A DNA stretch of 64,000 nt from Aliamphritea hakodatensis (lineage in GTDB: Bacteria > Pseudomonadota > Gammaproteobacteria > Pseudomonadales > Balneatricaceae), in the NCBI RefSeq assembly GCF_024347195.1, contig NZ_AP025281.1, forward strand, positions 1 through 64,000, read 5' to 3'. Position 1 is the first letter of the stretch; the number at the start of each line of letters is the position of its first letter. The notes beneath the pieces were generated by a model. The model worked only from the letters and a program-made list of their open reading frames with translations, did no database searches and was not told the origin of the DNA. Shown here one piece after another: positions 15,653 to 25,129 of this stretch. A program made the position numbers and the translations under genes.

Positions 15653-17230
15653 ATGGATTTTATTTGGATTTTATTCGCGTTTGTTTGTGGTCTGGGCATG
15701 AAATTAATTTCTCTGCCCCCTCTGATCGGCTACCTGCTGGCCGGCTTCGTGCTGCATTTCGCCGGCGTAACACCGGATGACACCCTGAATACCCTGGCGG
15801 ATCTGGGGATCACCCTGATGCTGTTTACCATCGGCCTGAAACTGGATATCCGCAGCTTGTTAAAAGCGGAAGTCTGGGTGGGTGCCTTATCCCATATGGG
15901 CATCTGGATTGTGCTGTTCTTTGGGATCGCGCTGGGGCTGGGGGCTGTGGCCCTGCCTTTCTTTTCTGACCTTACCTGGCAGAGTGCCGCGTTACTGGCT
16001 TTCCTGCTGAGCTTCAGCAGTACCGTGTGTGTGGTCAAGCTGCTCGAAGAAAGCGGCGAAATGAAGACCCGCCACGGCAAACTGGCGATCGGTGTATTGG
16101 TCATGCAGGATCTGGTGGCGGTACTCTTTATGGCAGTTGCTACCGGTAAAGAGCCGACTATCTGGGCCTTCGGTTTGATCGCACTGGTGTTTTTACGGCC
16201 GCTGTTCGATCTGTTACTCAGTAAATCAGGTCACGGTGAATTACTGCCACTGGCCGGTTTCTTTATGGCGCTGGGCGGTTATGAACTGTTTGAGCTGGTG
16301 GGCATTAAAGGCGACCTGGGGGCGCTGATTGTCGGTGCCCTGCTCAGCAGCAGCCCGAAAGCCACAGAGCTTTCGAAGACTCTGCTTAACTTCAAAGACT
16401 TATTCCTGATCGGTTTCTTTTTATCGATCGGTTTCACCGCCCTGCCTGACTGGCCGATGTTCTTTACGGCCCTGCTGCTGGCGGTATTGCTGCCGCTGAA
16501 GTTCTTCCTGTTCTTTGCGCTGTTTACCCGTTTGAAGCTGCGCGGACGTACCGCGTATCTGGGTGCCCTGACCCTGAGTAATGTCAGTGAATTCGGCCTG
16601 ATCGTAGCGGCGCTGGCGGTGGATACCGGCTGGATTACGGAACAGTGGCTGGTGATCATCTCCCTGATGGTATCTATTTCCTTCATCTTCACCAGCACCA
16701 TCTATAAACGTGCCCACGAGATTTATAGCCAGAAGAAAGATCTTATCAAGCGCTATGAAACGCCGGACCGGTTAAAAGTTGATGTCATGGTGCAGCCGGA
16801 AGAAGCAGAGATTCTGGTGATTGGCCTGGGCCGGGTGGGTTCCGGTGCCTATCACGCACTGCATAGCATGGCCGGTGACCGGGTCTGGGGGATTGATGCC
16901 GACCGCACCCGGGTAAGCCGGATGCGTAAGGAAGGCATGAAAGTCTGCCCCGGTGATGGTGAGGATGCGGACTTCTGGGAACAGCTGAATCTGTCCCGGG
17001 TGAAGCTGGTTTTACTGGCGCTGCCGTCCATTGAAGACAGCCGTAACATTGTGCTGCAGCTTAAGCACTGTCATTTTGAAGGCAAGGTAGCCGCGATTGC
17101 CCGCTATCAGGATGAACACCAGCAACTGCAGGATGCTGGCATTGATAAAGTGTTTAACTTCTTTACTGAAGCCGGTTTTGGTTTTGCCGAAGAAAGTATG
17201 CTGCTGATTGATGAGCCGGGACGCAGTTGA
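15653..17230 (+). CDS. CPA2-family cation:proton antiporter with TrkA-N domain
   Basis: 525 aa. The N-terminal half has about 11-12 membrane segments typical of KefB/YbaL-like antiporters (LLAGFVLHFAGVTPDDTLNTLADLGITLMLFTIGLKL). A cytosolic TrkA-N nucleotide-binding domain starts at about residue 384 (ILVIGLGRVGSGAY). The RCK domain gates K+ or Na+ efflux in relatives. The gene is monocistronic and ends at a bidirectional terminator. Confidence 0.88.
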   Translation: MDFIWILFAFVCGLGMKLISLPPLIGYLLAGFVLHFAGVTPDDTLNTLADLGITLMLFTIGLKLDIRSLLKAEVWVGALSHMGIWIVLFFGIALGLGAVALPFFSDLTWQSAALLAFLLSFSSTVCVVKLLEESGEMKTRHGKLAIGVLVMQDLVAVLFMAVATGKEPTIWAFGLIALVFLRPLFDLLLSKSGHGELLPLAGFFMALGGYELFELVGIKGDLGALIVGALLSSSPKATELSKTLLNFKDLFLIGFFLSIGFTALPDWPMFFTALLLAVLLPLKFFLFFALFTRLKLRGRTAYLGALTLSNVSEFGLIVAALAVDTGWITEQWLVIISLMVSISFIFTSTIYKRAHEIYSQKKDLIKRYETPDRLKVDVMVQPEEAEILVIGLGRVGSGAYHALHSMAGDRVWGIDADRTRVSRMRKEGMKVCPGDGEDADFWEQLNLSRVKLVLLALPSIEDSRNIVLQLKHCHFEGKVAAIARYQDEHQQLQDAGIDKVFNFFTEAGFGFAEESMLLIDEPGRS

Positions 17231-17254
17231 TCGCCGGATAACGGTTCAGAATAC

Positions 17255-17283
17255 AAAAAAGCAGCCCGCAGGCTGCTTTTTTT
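17255..17283. terminator. Bidirectional intrinsic terminator
   Basis: A-run, GCAGCC (17261-17266), CGCA loop, GGCTGC (17271-17276) and a seven-T run. It separates the antiporter gene from the convergent hydrolase gene. Confidence 0.9.
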
Positions 17284-17321
17284 ATGCCGGAAGCCGCGGG
17301 CTGCGGGCGTAAGTCTGATAC

Positions 17322-18083
17322 TCAGGTGAGCGGTTTATCTTTGCTGAGAAAGTCTCTGACAATCTGATTAAACAGTTCGGGTTTTTCCAGGTGCGCGTTA
17401 TGTGAGCACCCGGGTAATACCGCCAGGTCCGTGTTATCAATGTTTTCCCACAGGGTATGGGGTTGCAACCAGATATAACTTTGATCTTTGTCGCCCCATA
17501 CTACCAGCGTGGGCGCACTGATCTGATCCAGCCGTTCCACTGAGCTCCAGTCATTCATTGCCTGCAATGCATTAACATAAGACTGCAGGGAAACCTGTCT
17601 GGCCAGCTCCATACCGGCCGGATAGTTCGGGTCTTGCCGGCCTTTCACAAACCAGCTTTCAACCGTATAGGCTTTTGCTTCGCCGGTGCCGTCCTGCAAC
17701 ACCTTCACCCTTGATGTTTCCAGGGGTTCAAAGCGCCCGGGCAGGCTGCCTATCGGGCCTGTGCCGTACAGGATCAGCCGGTTAACCCGCTGGGGGGCTT
17801 TTAAGGCAATTTCCTGCGCAATCATGCCCCCCATTGAATGGCCCACCAGATGGAAACTGCTGACTCCGATCGCGTCAAGGCGGGCCAGTACGGCGTCGGC
17901 AAAATCTGCCACCTTGTTGCAACCGGTTACTTCGGTTTCCCCCCCGTAACCGGGTAAATCTATGGCAATGACTTCAAAATGGTTACTCAGCCCTTCTATC
18001 TGTTTTTCCCAGTAAGAAAGGCCACTGAGAAAGCCGTGTACAAATACTAATGCAGCACCCTTACCTATGCGGATACAGCCCAT
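17322..18083 (-). CDS. Alpha/beta hydrolase
   Basis: 253 aa from the ATG at 18083, chosen because AGGAG lies just upstream. A longer frame would start at 18125 inside dctM. It carries the oxyanion motif VFVHGFLSG, the nucleophile elbow GHSMGG and a C-terminal His in CSHNAHLEKPE. These are features of haloperoxidase/esterase-like hydrolases. It is the last gene of the dctP-dctQ-dctM operon, starting 11 bp after dctM ends, so it may hydrolyse the imported substrate. Confidence 0.85.
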   Translation of the reverse strand: MGCIRIGKGAALVFVHGFLSGLSYWEKQIEGLSNHFEVIAIDLPGYGGETEVTGCNKVADFADAVLARLDAIGVSSFHLVGHSMGGMIAQEIALKAPQRVNRLILYGTGPIGSLPGRFEPLETSRVKVLQDGTGEAKAYTVESWFVKGRQDPNYPAGMELARQVSLQSYVNALQAMNDWSSVERLDQISAPTLVVWGDKDQSYIWLQPHTLWENIDNTDLAVLPGCSHNAHLEKPELFNQIVRDFLSKDKPLT

Positions 18084-18093
18084 AATTTTTCTC

Positions 18094-19395
18094 CTAATCC
18101 ATGATGTCCGGCAGCCACAGGGCAATTTCCGGGAACCAGACCATCAGTCCGAGCAGTACCACCAGTGCCCCGATAAAGGGCAGGCAGCCGATCATCACGT
18201 CCCCGATGGTGATTTGTTTGCGTGCCAGAGCCTGAATGACATAGAGATTGAGCCCCACCGGCGGTGTTAGTACGGCTACTTCCATGGTGATGGTATAGAT
18301 GACACCGAACCAGATAAGATCAAAGCCTGCCGCTGAGACCAGCGGATACAGCGTTGGTAAGGTGATAAATGTCATCGACACCGGTTCCAGAAACATACCG
18401 AGAATGATGTAAAAAATAATGATGACGAACAGCACCAGATAAGGCGAAAGCTCCATGGCAATGAACAGGTTGGTAAATTGCTGGGGAACCCGGTAGTAGG
18501 TCATGACAAAGCCGAACAGCACGCCGGCAGACAGTAACAGTCCCAGATATCCCATGGTTTTCATGGTGGCTTTAAGGGCTTCCAGAAAGCCGCTGAAATT
18601 CAGCCCGCCAACGGTGAAGGCAAGGATCAGCGTGGCAACACAGGATACCGCGGCAGCTTCCGTCGGCGTGGCGATGCCGGTGTAAATCGACACCGTGATG
18701 ATCAGGCCGATAATAATGACCGGAATGACAGCGCTCAGCGCCAGCCCCCAGGGAATCGGATTACTGTCATCCTGTGAGGGAATATCCCGGGGTTGCAGCC
18801 AGCCCCAGATGGCGACGATGCAGACAAAGAAGGACACCAGAATGACACCCGGGATGATCCCGGCGATGAACAGCTCACCGATGGACTGGTCGGTAACAAT
18901 GCCGTAAAACAACAGGATCAGGCTGGGCGGAATTAACACGCTCAGCGTGCCGCCGGCAGCCAGTACACCGCTGGACAGGCGTTTTCCGTAGCCGAGTTTC
19001 AGCATTTCCGGCAGGGCGACTCCGCCAATGGTAAGTGATCCGACCATGCTTGAGCCACATACTGCACCGAAGCCGGCACAGGCACCGATACTGCCAAAAG
19101 CCGCTGCGCCTTTAACCGGTACTTTACTGTGCATAAACCAGAACAGGTTCGGACCGATGGCCGATCGTCCTATGAGTTCTCCCAGAAAGACAAATAAGGG
19201 CACGGCCAGGAGAATATAGTCCACCCATACCCCCCAGAGTTTGAGCTCCGCCGTGATCAGTGATGTTGATAAGCTCTGGATACTTAATAAAAAAGGAATT
19301 GATGCTGCCGCCAGCGCAAACGGGATCGGTAAGCCGATTGCGATAAATAACACCAGTAATCCCAGCAAACCCAAACCAACGGTATACCATTCCAT
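18094..19395 (-). CDS. dctM: TRAP transporter large permease subunit (DctM type)
   Basis: 433 aa, about 12 membrane segments, family DctM/SiaM. Recognisable stretches are IPFALAAASIPFLL, GFGAVCGSSMVGSLTIGGVALPEM and GTLSVLIPPSLILL. It forms the Na+-coupled membrane channel of a tripartite transporter. The start overlaps the dctQ stop by one base (TAATG), indicating coupling. Substrate likely a carboxylate or sulfonate. Confidence 0.93.
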   Translation of the reverse strand: MEWYTVGLGLLGLLVLFIAIGLPIPFALAAASIPFLLSIQSLSTSLITAELKLWGVWVDYILLAVPLFVFLGELIGRSAIGPNLFWFMHSKVPVKGAAAFGSIGACAGFGAVCGSSMVGSLTIGGVALPEMLKLGYGKRLSSGVLAAGGTLSVLIPPSLILLFYGIVTDQSIGELFIAGIIPGVILVSFFVCIVAIWGWLQPRDIPSQDDSNPIPWGLALSAVIPVIIIGLIITVSIYTGIATPTEAAAVSCVATLILAFTVGGLNFSGFLEALKATMKTMGYLGLLLSAGVLFGFVMTYYRVPQQFTNLFIAMELSPYLVLFVIIIFYIILGMFLEPVSMTFITLPTLYPLVSAAGFDLIWFGVIYTITMEVAVLTPPVGLNLYVIQALARKQITIGDVMIGCLPFIGALVVLLGLMVWFPEIALWLPDIMD

Positions 19396-19907
19396 TATTC
19401 GGTCTCCTGTGTTGTGTGCGCAAGATCATCCGGGTGTCTGTAGACCAGCAAACGGGTCACTGCCAGTAAGGTAAAGCTCAGTAATGACACGGCGACCGGC
19501 ACCCAGAAGTAAAATCTTGGCCAGAGTAAAATTTCAGAGGCGGCGCCGGAGTGGAATGCACGGTATGCAGCTTCACTGGCTGCAATGCTGAAGAAGGCCC
19601 CGATCAGCACCATGACCAGCAGGTTCAGCCGGTCGATGATGCGTTGTGCCTGCTTTGGCAGCGCATCACGCAGCAGCGTGACTTTAGGGTAGGCATCGAC
19701 GCTCAGCGCATAGGCCAGCCCGAAAAATGCCACTGGCACCAGCATCAGCGCAGTGGCTTCGGTGACCATCCGGTCTGGCTGATTCAGTACGTAGCGTACA
19801 AAGACCCCGTAACTTATCCAGAACGCCTGTACAATGACGAGTGCTGCGCCGCTGTATAATAAAATTTTTGCAAGCCGCTCAAGACCCGCAATATATGACT
19901 GTTGCAT
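19395..19907 (-). CDS. dctQ: TRAP transporter small permease subunit (DctQ type)
   Basis: 170 aa with four predicted membrane segments and the family-typical WISYGVFVRYVLNQPDRMVTEATALMLVPVAFFGLAYAL. It partners DctM. Located between dctP (31 bp upstream) and dctM (1-bp overlap). Confidence 0.9.
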   Translation of the reverse strand: MQQSYIAGLERLAKILLYSGAALVIVQAFWISYGVFVRYVLNQPDRMVTEATALMLVPVAFFGLAYALSVDAYPKVTLLRDALPKQAQRIIDRLNLLVMVLIGAFFSIAASEAAYRAFHSGAASEILLWPRFYFWVPVAVSLLSFTLLAVTRLLVYRHPDDLAHTTQETE

Positions 19908-19938
19908 GGCAAGAACTCCACTCCGGTTAGCCGTTTAC

Positions 19939-20934
19939 TCAGTTAGCGTGCTTCGCAAAAAGCGCTCTGACTTTGTCAGCCATTGGCTGACCGCACTCGG
20001 CATCTACCTGCGCGTTCCAGCTTGCCTGAACGCTGTTGATGAGATTATGACGCTGTTCCTGAGAGACGCTGACGGCGGCCCCCTGCCCTTTCATGACGGC
20101 ATTTCCCACCCGCTGATCAACCCAGTCTTCATACCGGGGTTTGAGCCAGGCTTCTGCTTCGCTGGCCGCTGCCAGCAGGGCTTCCTGATTGGCCGGGCTC
20201 AGGCTGTCGAATTTGTCTTTATTCATCATGTACATGATGTTGCCGTAGAACAGATTGGCGTTAACCATGTACGGCATGACGTTCCACAGTTTCCAGGAAC
20301 TGTAGGTGGCAACTCCCATATTGATGCCATCTACAACGCCCCGTTCTGCTGACTGGAAAACCTCGCGGGGTGCCACAAAGACCGGTTGCCCGCCCCAGGC
20401 TTCGATCATGCTGCTGACCAGCGGACCGATGGAGCGTACCAGCTTGCCATCCAGGTTATTCAGGGATTCAACGGGTTCTTCAAACCACCATTCCTGATCG
20501 TAGGAATAGTTAGAATTGATCAGCGGAACGAGGCCGACTTTTGCTGCCTCGTCACGCATCAGGTTGGCATATTCCGCATCCAGATCTACCTGATTTTCCA
20601 GACTGACAGCAACCGGATACAGTGACGTAACCCGGTAGCAGCCAAGGCGTTTATCCGCAGGAATCCAGCTGACATCCGAGACGCCGCCCTGTACGGAATC
20701 AACACCTTCACTCCAGCCATGCAAGGTGGAAGAAGGGAAAATCTGCACATCCAGATCGCCTCCGGATTTCTCACTGGCAAGTTCGGCAAATTTTTTGAAA
20801 CCGTCATAACGGATGTCTGACTCATTCACGTAAGTCGACAAACGGATGGTTTCTTTTGCCTCGACCATTCCACCGGACACGGCGAGCATAACGGCACCGG
20901 CGATCACACTTTTTCGTAAAGACTTGGCGTTCAT
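19939..20934 (-). CDS. dctP: TRAP transporter substrate-binding protein (DctP type)
   Basis: 331-aa periplasmic receptor with a signal peptide (to about Ala-26, GGMVEA). The body has the DctP pattern: IFPSSTLHGWSEGVDSVQGGVSDVSW, PREVFQSAERGVVDGINMGVATYSSWKLW and YMMNKDKFDSLSPANQEALLAAA. It binds the substrate for the DctQM channel. Several Cys residues are present (CYRVTS, CGQPM). It is first in the operon and divergent from a LysR gene. Ligand not identifiable from sequence. Confidence 0.92.
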   Translation of the reverse strand: MNAKSLRKSVIAGAVMLAVSGGMVEAKETIRLSTYVNESDIRYDGFKKFAELASEKSGGDLDVQIFPSSTLHGWSEGVDSVQGGVSDVSWIPADKRLGCYRVTSLYPVAVSLENQVDLDAEYANLMRDEAAKVGLVPLINSNYSYDQEWWFEEPVESLNNLDGKLVRSIGPLVSSMIEAWGGQPVFVAPREVFQSAERGVVDGINMGVATYSSWKLWNVMPYMVNANLFYGNIMYMMNKDKFDSLSPANQEALLAAASEAEAWLKPRYEDWVDQRVGNAVMKGQGAAVSVSQEQRHNLINSVQASWNAQVDAECGQPMADKVRALFAKHAN

Positions 20935-21286
20935 CTGATGAACCTCCTGATTATTTTTATTGTTAACGCTTCACACGCGCAGACTGAAGAACGTCACTGG
21001 CGTATGCCTATCAGTATTCGATATTTTTTTTCTGCTTGGCCAATGCTCATTTGGACTGCTGCTATTCCGAATTTGCAAAGTCCGGACAGATTGCAGGGCT
21101 AACCGGAGGTGGGCAAAAAATCGCTACTGGATAGTTGTGTGTGATTAAAAAACACTAACTATCAGTATGTTACGTTGGCGACATCGGGGGCATGAAAAGG
21201 CACCATCTGCCCGGCGCAGGTTGCGCGGCAAACATGCCTGAGGCATGGTACTGACACCGGGAGAGTCACACAGAGGCAGTAGAACG
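20935..21286. promoter_or_regulatory. Divergent control region between dctP and lysR
   Basis: 352 bases without a gene. ATAGTTGTGT (21131-21140) pairs with ACAC and AACTAT (21152-21162, one bulged T), an interrupted inverted repeat with an AT centre. This is suitable as a LysR-type operator for the TRAP operon and the divergent regulator. Confidence 0.5.
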
Positions 21287-22195
21287 GTGGATATTAAACT
21301 TCTTGAAGACTTCGTAAGTCTGGCAACGTTGCAGAATTTTACGGCTGCTTCGCGACAGCGGCATGTGACGCAGTCAGCGCTCAGCCGGCGTATTAAAGCG
21401 CTGGAAGAATGGCTGGGTACCCCACTGATAAACCGGGACGGTACCGGCTTTGCCCTGACGCCGCAGGGGGAAGCATTTGTACCGGAGGCAGAGGCCATAT
21501 TGCGCCGTCTCTATAATGCCCGGGAGGCCGTCAGAGCGTTGGGGGCCAGCGGTGACAACGAGATTACGGTCGCCGCTCAGAACTCAATCGCTCAGACGTT
21601 TTTTCTGAACTGGGTGAAACGGCTGGAAACAAGGCTGGAGTCGGTTTATGTTCGGCTTATCTCTGAAAAGCTCAGCGACTGTATTGATCTGCTTACCCAG
21701 GGACATGTGAATTACATGTTCTGCTATGCGCACCCTGCCATCAGTTTACCCATTGATGATCAGAAATTTACCTACATCACAGTCGGCACTGACACGCTGA
21801 TTCCTGTTTCTGCCGTCGGCGATGACAACCGGGCGGTTTTTCAGCTACCCGGCGAAATCAGTGAACCGGTGCCTTTTGTGGCGTACACCCATGATTCGAT
21901 TTTCGGCAAGGCGGTTGACCAGCTGCTGCAGGGTAAATCTCATACCGGGTATTTATCGCGCCGGTATGAAAATGCCTTCTCCCATACCCTGAAGTCCATG
22001 GCGCTGGAAGGCCTGGGGTTTGCCTGGCTGCCACTGTCTTCCATCACGACAGAACTTCAGGATGGACGGCTATGCCGGGCCGGTGATGAACACTGGGATA
22101 TTCAGTTTGATATCCGGCTTTACAACCATCATGCGGCGGCGTCCCCCCGGGAAAAAGCGGTCAGGGAGACGACACTGGAAATGGCCGGTGGCTGA
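21287..22195 (+). CDS. LysR family transcriptional regulator (copy A)
   Basis: 302 aa from GTG 21287 (AGAGG ten bases upstream). An upstream in-frame ATG at 21245 would add 14 unusual residues. The N-terminal winged helix-turn-helix reads NFTAASRQRHVTQSALSRRIKALEEWLG, and a co-inducer-binding domain follows from about 90. It is divergent from the TRAP operon, which it probably controls. It is clearly related to the convergent LysR at 22197, sharing WLG, AAQ(N/H)S and LIPVSA motifs at equivalent places. Confidence 0.9.
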   Translation: MDIKLLEDFVSLATLQNFTAASRQRHVTQSALSRRIKALEEWLGTPLINRDGTGFALTPQGEAFVPEAEAILRRLYNAREAVRALGASGDNEITVAAQNSIAQTFFLNWVKRLETRLESVYVRLISEKLSDCIDLLTQGHVNYMFCYAHPAISLPIDDQKFTYITVGTDTLIPVSAVGDDNRAVFQLPGEISEPVPFVAYTHDSIFGKAVDQLLQGKSHTGYLSRRYENAFSHTLKSMALEGLGFAWLPLSSITTELQDGRLCRAGDEHWDIQFDIRLYNHHAAASPREKAVRETTLEMAGG

Positions 22196-22196
22196 C

Positions 22197-23096
22197 TCAG
22201 GTATCTGTAACGGCACACTGAGACAGCACTTGCTGCCAGATGTCATCAACCAGTGGCTGTTCTGCACTGTCGCTCCGGTAAAGCATGATTTTCAGGGTCA
22301 GTGCCGGTATTTGCTGTTTAATCTGAACAAGGCTGCCCTGCTTTAACTCACTGGCGATGACTTTTTCAGGCAGCCATGCCATGCCGTTGCCGCACAGAGT
22401 CAGGGCTTTTAAGCCTTCAACCAATGCATTTTCATACTGTAAACGGACATTCATACCCGGCAGACAGTCCCGCTGGATCAGGCGGCCAAAGAAGGATTCT
22501 TCCGGATAGTTCAGCAAGGCCACCGGTTCGGCGTGCTCCGGAGAGTGCAGCGGGTTACCCCGGGCATCCGGGGCTGATACCGGAATTAACCGGTCTTCAC
22601 CGACCTGCTGGCTGAGGATGGCCTCACCTTCCAGCTGGGGGAAAATATGGGCGGAGTGATAACAGAGCAGAAAATCACACTGCCCGGATAACAGAGTATC
22701 CAGGCAATCATGCAGGTTATGGGCATCCAGCCGGATGTGGGCCTCCTCAGGTAAGGGACCCAGGGTTTTCATCCATTCCGGGAAGAAGGCGGCGGTAAGG
22801 GAATGCTGCGCAGCAAAAATGACCCGTTTATTCCCCGCTTCCCGGCTGCGTAACTGTGCCCGGGTGGTGTAAAAGTCGTCGACCCAGCGGCGCGCTTGCG
22901 GCACAAACTCTTCCCCGCTGGTGGTCAGCGCCGTGGGATATTGCTGACGATCGACCAGTTCAACCCCCAGCCAGTTCTCCAGACTGCGGATACGGCGGCC
23001 AAATGCCGGCTGAGTGACGCAGCGGTATTCAGCGGCTTTGGCAAATTTGCCGAATTCGACCAGTGCCAGAAAGTCTTCCAGCCATTTTAATTCCAT
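22197..23096 (-). CDS. LysR family transcriptional regulator (copy B)
   Basis: 299 aa with helix-turn-helix KFAKAAEYRCVTQPAFGRRIRSLENWLG and a LysR substrate domain. Its stop codon is one base from the stop of copy A on the other strand. The two proteins are paralogous. It is divergent from the CuyA/DcyD-type lyase gene at 23256, which it probably regulates. Confidence 0.9.
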   Translation of the reverse strand: MELKWLEDFLALVEFGKFAKAAEYRCVTQPAFGRRIRSLENWLGVELVDRQQYPTALTTSGEEFVPQARRWVDDFYTTRAQLRSREAGNKRVIFAAQHSLTAAFFPEWMKTLGPLPEEAHIRLDAHNLHDCLDTLLSGQCDFLLCYHSAHIFPQLEGEAILSQQVGEDRLIPVSAPDARGNPLHSPEHAEPVALLNYPEESFFGRLIQRDCLPGMNVRLQYENALVEGLKALTLCGNGMAWLPEKVIASELKQGSLVQIKQQIPALTLKIMLYRSDSAEQPLVDDIWQQVLSQCAVTDT

Positions 23097-23144
23097 GACC
23101 GCTCTCCTGGCGGGTTAAAAAAGAATGTGCAGAAAAGTACCAAA

Positions 23145-23156
23145 GTATACAAAAAA
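23145..23156. promoter_or_regulatory. Candidate GntR-type operator upstream of the lyase gene
   Basis: GTATACAAAAAA here is the exact reverse complement of TTTTTTGTATAC at 25130-25141, upstream of the chemoreceptor gene. The GTATAC core is palindromic and resembles operators of FCD-type GntR regulators, one of which is encoded between the two sites. Confidence 0.4.
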
Positions 23157-23255
23157 CAGCATTGGTCAAGGCTTCAGGGCTGCTTCTAATATATCCGCAC
23201 ACTCAGCCAGACATGTTTGCAGCGCTGATTCATTATTTCAGACCGGAGTATTCAG

Positions 23256-24266
23256 ATGCACCTATCCCGATTCCCACGTTTACAGTTTGCACACCTGGCC
23301 ACCCCGCTGGAGCCTATGCCAAATCTGACCAAATTGCTCGGGGGGCCTAACCTGTGGATCAAGCGGGATGACTGCACCGGCCTGGCCGGTGGGGGTAATA
23401 AAACCCGTAAGCTTGAATTTCTGATGGGTGAAGCGGTTGCAGAACAGGCTGATACGATCATCACACAGGGGGCAACCCAGTCAAACCATGCCCGCCAGAC
23501 CGCCGCGATAGCCGCTAAACTGGGCATGGAATGTCATATTCTGCTGGAAGACCGTACCGGCAGTGAAGATGTGGATTACAACTATAACGGTAACGTGATG
23601 CTGGATCAGCTGTTTGGCGCATCACTGAGCAAGTTCCCGGCGGCCACTGACATGAATGCAGCCATGGAAGCGCTGGCCACCGAACTCAGGGCAAAAGGCA
23701 AGAAGCCTTATATCGTACCGGGTGGCGGTTCGAATGCTGTTGGTGCACTGGGGTATGTGAATGCAGCCATTGAGTTGCTGACTCAGGCAAACGACATGCA
23801 GCTGAAAATTGATCATCTGGTACACGCGACCGGCAGTGCCGGTACCCAGGCGGGTCTGGTAACAGGCATGGCGGCAACCAACAGCCAGATTCCGGTACTG
23901 GGCATCGGCGTTCGTGCACCGCAGGAAACTCAGGAAGGCAACGTGTTTAAGCTGGCACAGGCAACCGCTGAATATCTGAATATTCCCGGCGCGGTTAAGC
24001 GTGAAGATGTTATGGCTAACTGTGATTACGTCGGTGAAGGGTATGGCATTCCGACCGCCAGCGGCATTGAAGCAATAGAGTTGTTTGCGCAGCATGAATC
24101 CATTTTGCTGGACCCGGTTTACTCCGCGAAAGGCGCTGCGGGCTTTATTGATCTGATCCGTCAGGGCCATTTTGCCGGAGCTGACAACATTGTGTTCCTG
24201 CATACCGGCGGCAGTCAGGCGCTGTTTGGCTATCGTAAGGCGTTTAACTTACCGGACTATAACTGA
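23256..24266 (+). CDS. cuyA: PLP-dependent D-cysteine desulfhydrase / L-cysteate sulfo-lyase family protein
   Basis: 336 aa, ACC-deaminase-like PLP fold. The PLP Lys is in GGGNKTRKLEFL (about residue 50), followed by QGATQSNHARQTAA, the YIVPGGGSNAVGALGYVNAA phosphate-binding loop and a C-terminal FLHTGGSQALFGY. The closest families are DcyD (D-cysteine to pyruvate, sulfide and ammonia) and CuyA (L-cysteate to pyruvate, sulfite and ammonia). The marine character and the nearby TRAP transporter favour CuyA, but sequence alone does not decide, so the symbol is tentative. Confidence 0.75.
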   Translation: MHLSRFPRLQFAHLATPLEPMPNLTKLLGGPNLWIKRDDCTGLAGGGNKTRKLEFLMGEAVAEQADTIITQGATQSNHARQTAAIAAKLGMECHILLEDRTGSEDVDYNYNGNVMLDQLFGASLSKFPAATDMNAAMEALATELRAKGKKPYIVPGGGSNAVGALGYVNAAIELLTQANDMQLKIDHLVHATGSAGTQAGLVTGMAATNSQIPVLGIGVRAPQETQEGNVFKLAQATAEYLNIPGAVKREDVMANCDYVGEGYGIPTASGIEAIELFAQHESILLDPVYSAKGAAGFIDLIRQGHFAGADNIVFLHTGGSQALFGYRKAFNLPDYN

Positions 24267-24329
24267 ATAAACCTGACGAAAAGTACGTTTGAGGAATAAC
24301 CTGCTTTTGGTTTCACCAGACAACTTCTG

Positions 24330-24355
24330 AAAAAGCAGCCCCGGCTGCTTTTTTT
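24330..24355 (+). terminator. Intrinsic terminator after the lyase gene
   Basis: AAAAAGCAGCC (24330-24340) pairs with GGCTGCTTTTT (24343-24353) around a CC loop, followed by a T-run. It isolates the lyase gene from gntR. Confidence 0.88.
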
Positions 24356-24442
24356 GTGGCTGGCCGTTGGTTCCGTACAGGCTACGCACTGATGAGTTGT
24401 TCAGGTAAGATTGTCGGACAATCGATGGCAGGAATATCTTGG

Positions 24443-25081
24443 ATGAATAAGTCGGCACTTATCAATAAGCGGAGTCTGGAAGATCAGGCGGCTGATCTGA
24501 TCCGCGAAGACATTATTAACGGTGAGCTGACACCCGGCACCCGGCTGGTGGAGACGACGCTGGCCAAAGAATACGGTTTGTCCCGGGGAACCATCCGGAT
24601 TGCCCTGCATCAGCTTGGCTCGGAGAGCCTGATTACCCAGGTGCCCTATGCGGGTTGGTCGGTCTCACAGCTGACAGAGCAGGATCTCTGGGAGCTTTCA
24701 ACGTTGCGTTCCTCACTGGAAAGTATGGCTGCCCGGCTGGCTGCAGAACATATTACTGCTGCCGGTGCTGGACGGTTACAGGAGGCCTATTCGCATCTGC
24801 TGGAATGCTGTGCCGGAGATGACTTCAGCGCGATTACCCGGGCGGATCTGGCTCTGCACAAAACCATTATTGATTTGTCCGGGCACGGCCGTCTGGCAAA
24901 ACAGTATCAACTGATTGAAAATCAGTTGCTCAGTTATATCTCGGTTTCTAATCAGAGTTTTGATCCTGAAACTGTGGGTAGCAGCCACCGGGAGCTGGTG
25001 GAAGCGATCTGTGCCGGCCGGGGGGCAGATGCTGCCGCTGCTGCTGAAGCGGAGCATAATATGACTGGCCCGGAGCAATGA
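24443..25081 (+). CDS. GntR family transcriptional regulator (FCD/FadR subfamily)
   Basis: 212 aa from ATG 24443, with AGGAA upstream. The longer frame from 24356 runs into the terminator. The N-terminal winged helix has LADLIREDII-type helix and TTLAKEYGLSRGTIRIALHQLGSE (about 38-61). The C-terminal FCD domain (about 85-205) has the metal-ligand-like D...H pattern DLALHKTIIDLSGH and SSHRELVEAI. Usually a repressor of organic-acid or amino-acid genes. It lies between two copies of a GTATAC operator-like site. Confidence 0.88.
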   Translation: MNKSALINKRSLEDQAADLIREDIINGELTPGTRLVETTLAKEYGLSRGTIRIALHQLGSESLITQVPYAGWSVSQLTEQDLWELSTLRSSLESMAARLAAEHITAAGAGRLQEAYSHLLECCAGDDFSAITRADLALHKTIIDLSGHGRLAKQYQLIENQLLSYISVSNQSFDPETVGSSHRELVEAICAGRGADAAAAAEAEHNMTGPEQ

Positions 25082-25129
25082 CCGCCGGACCGGCAGTTTT
25101 ATCGCCCGTGTGAACGTCGCTTAGTATGA

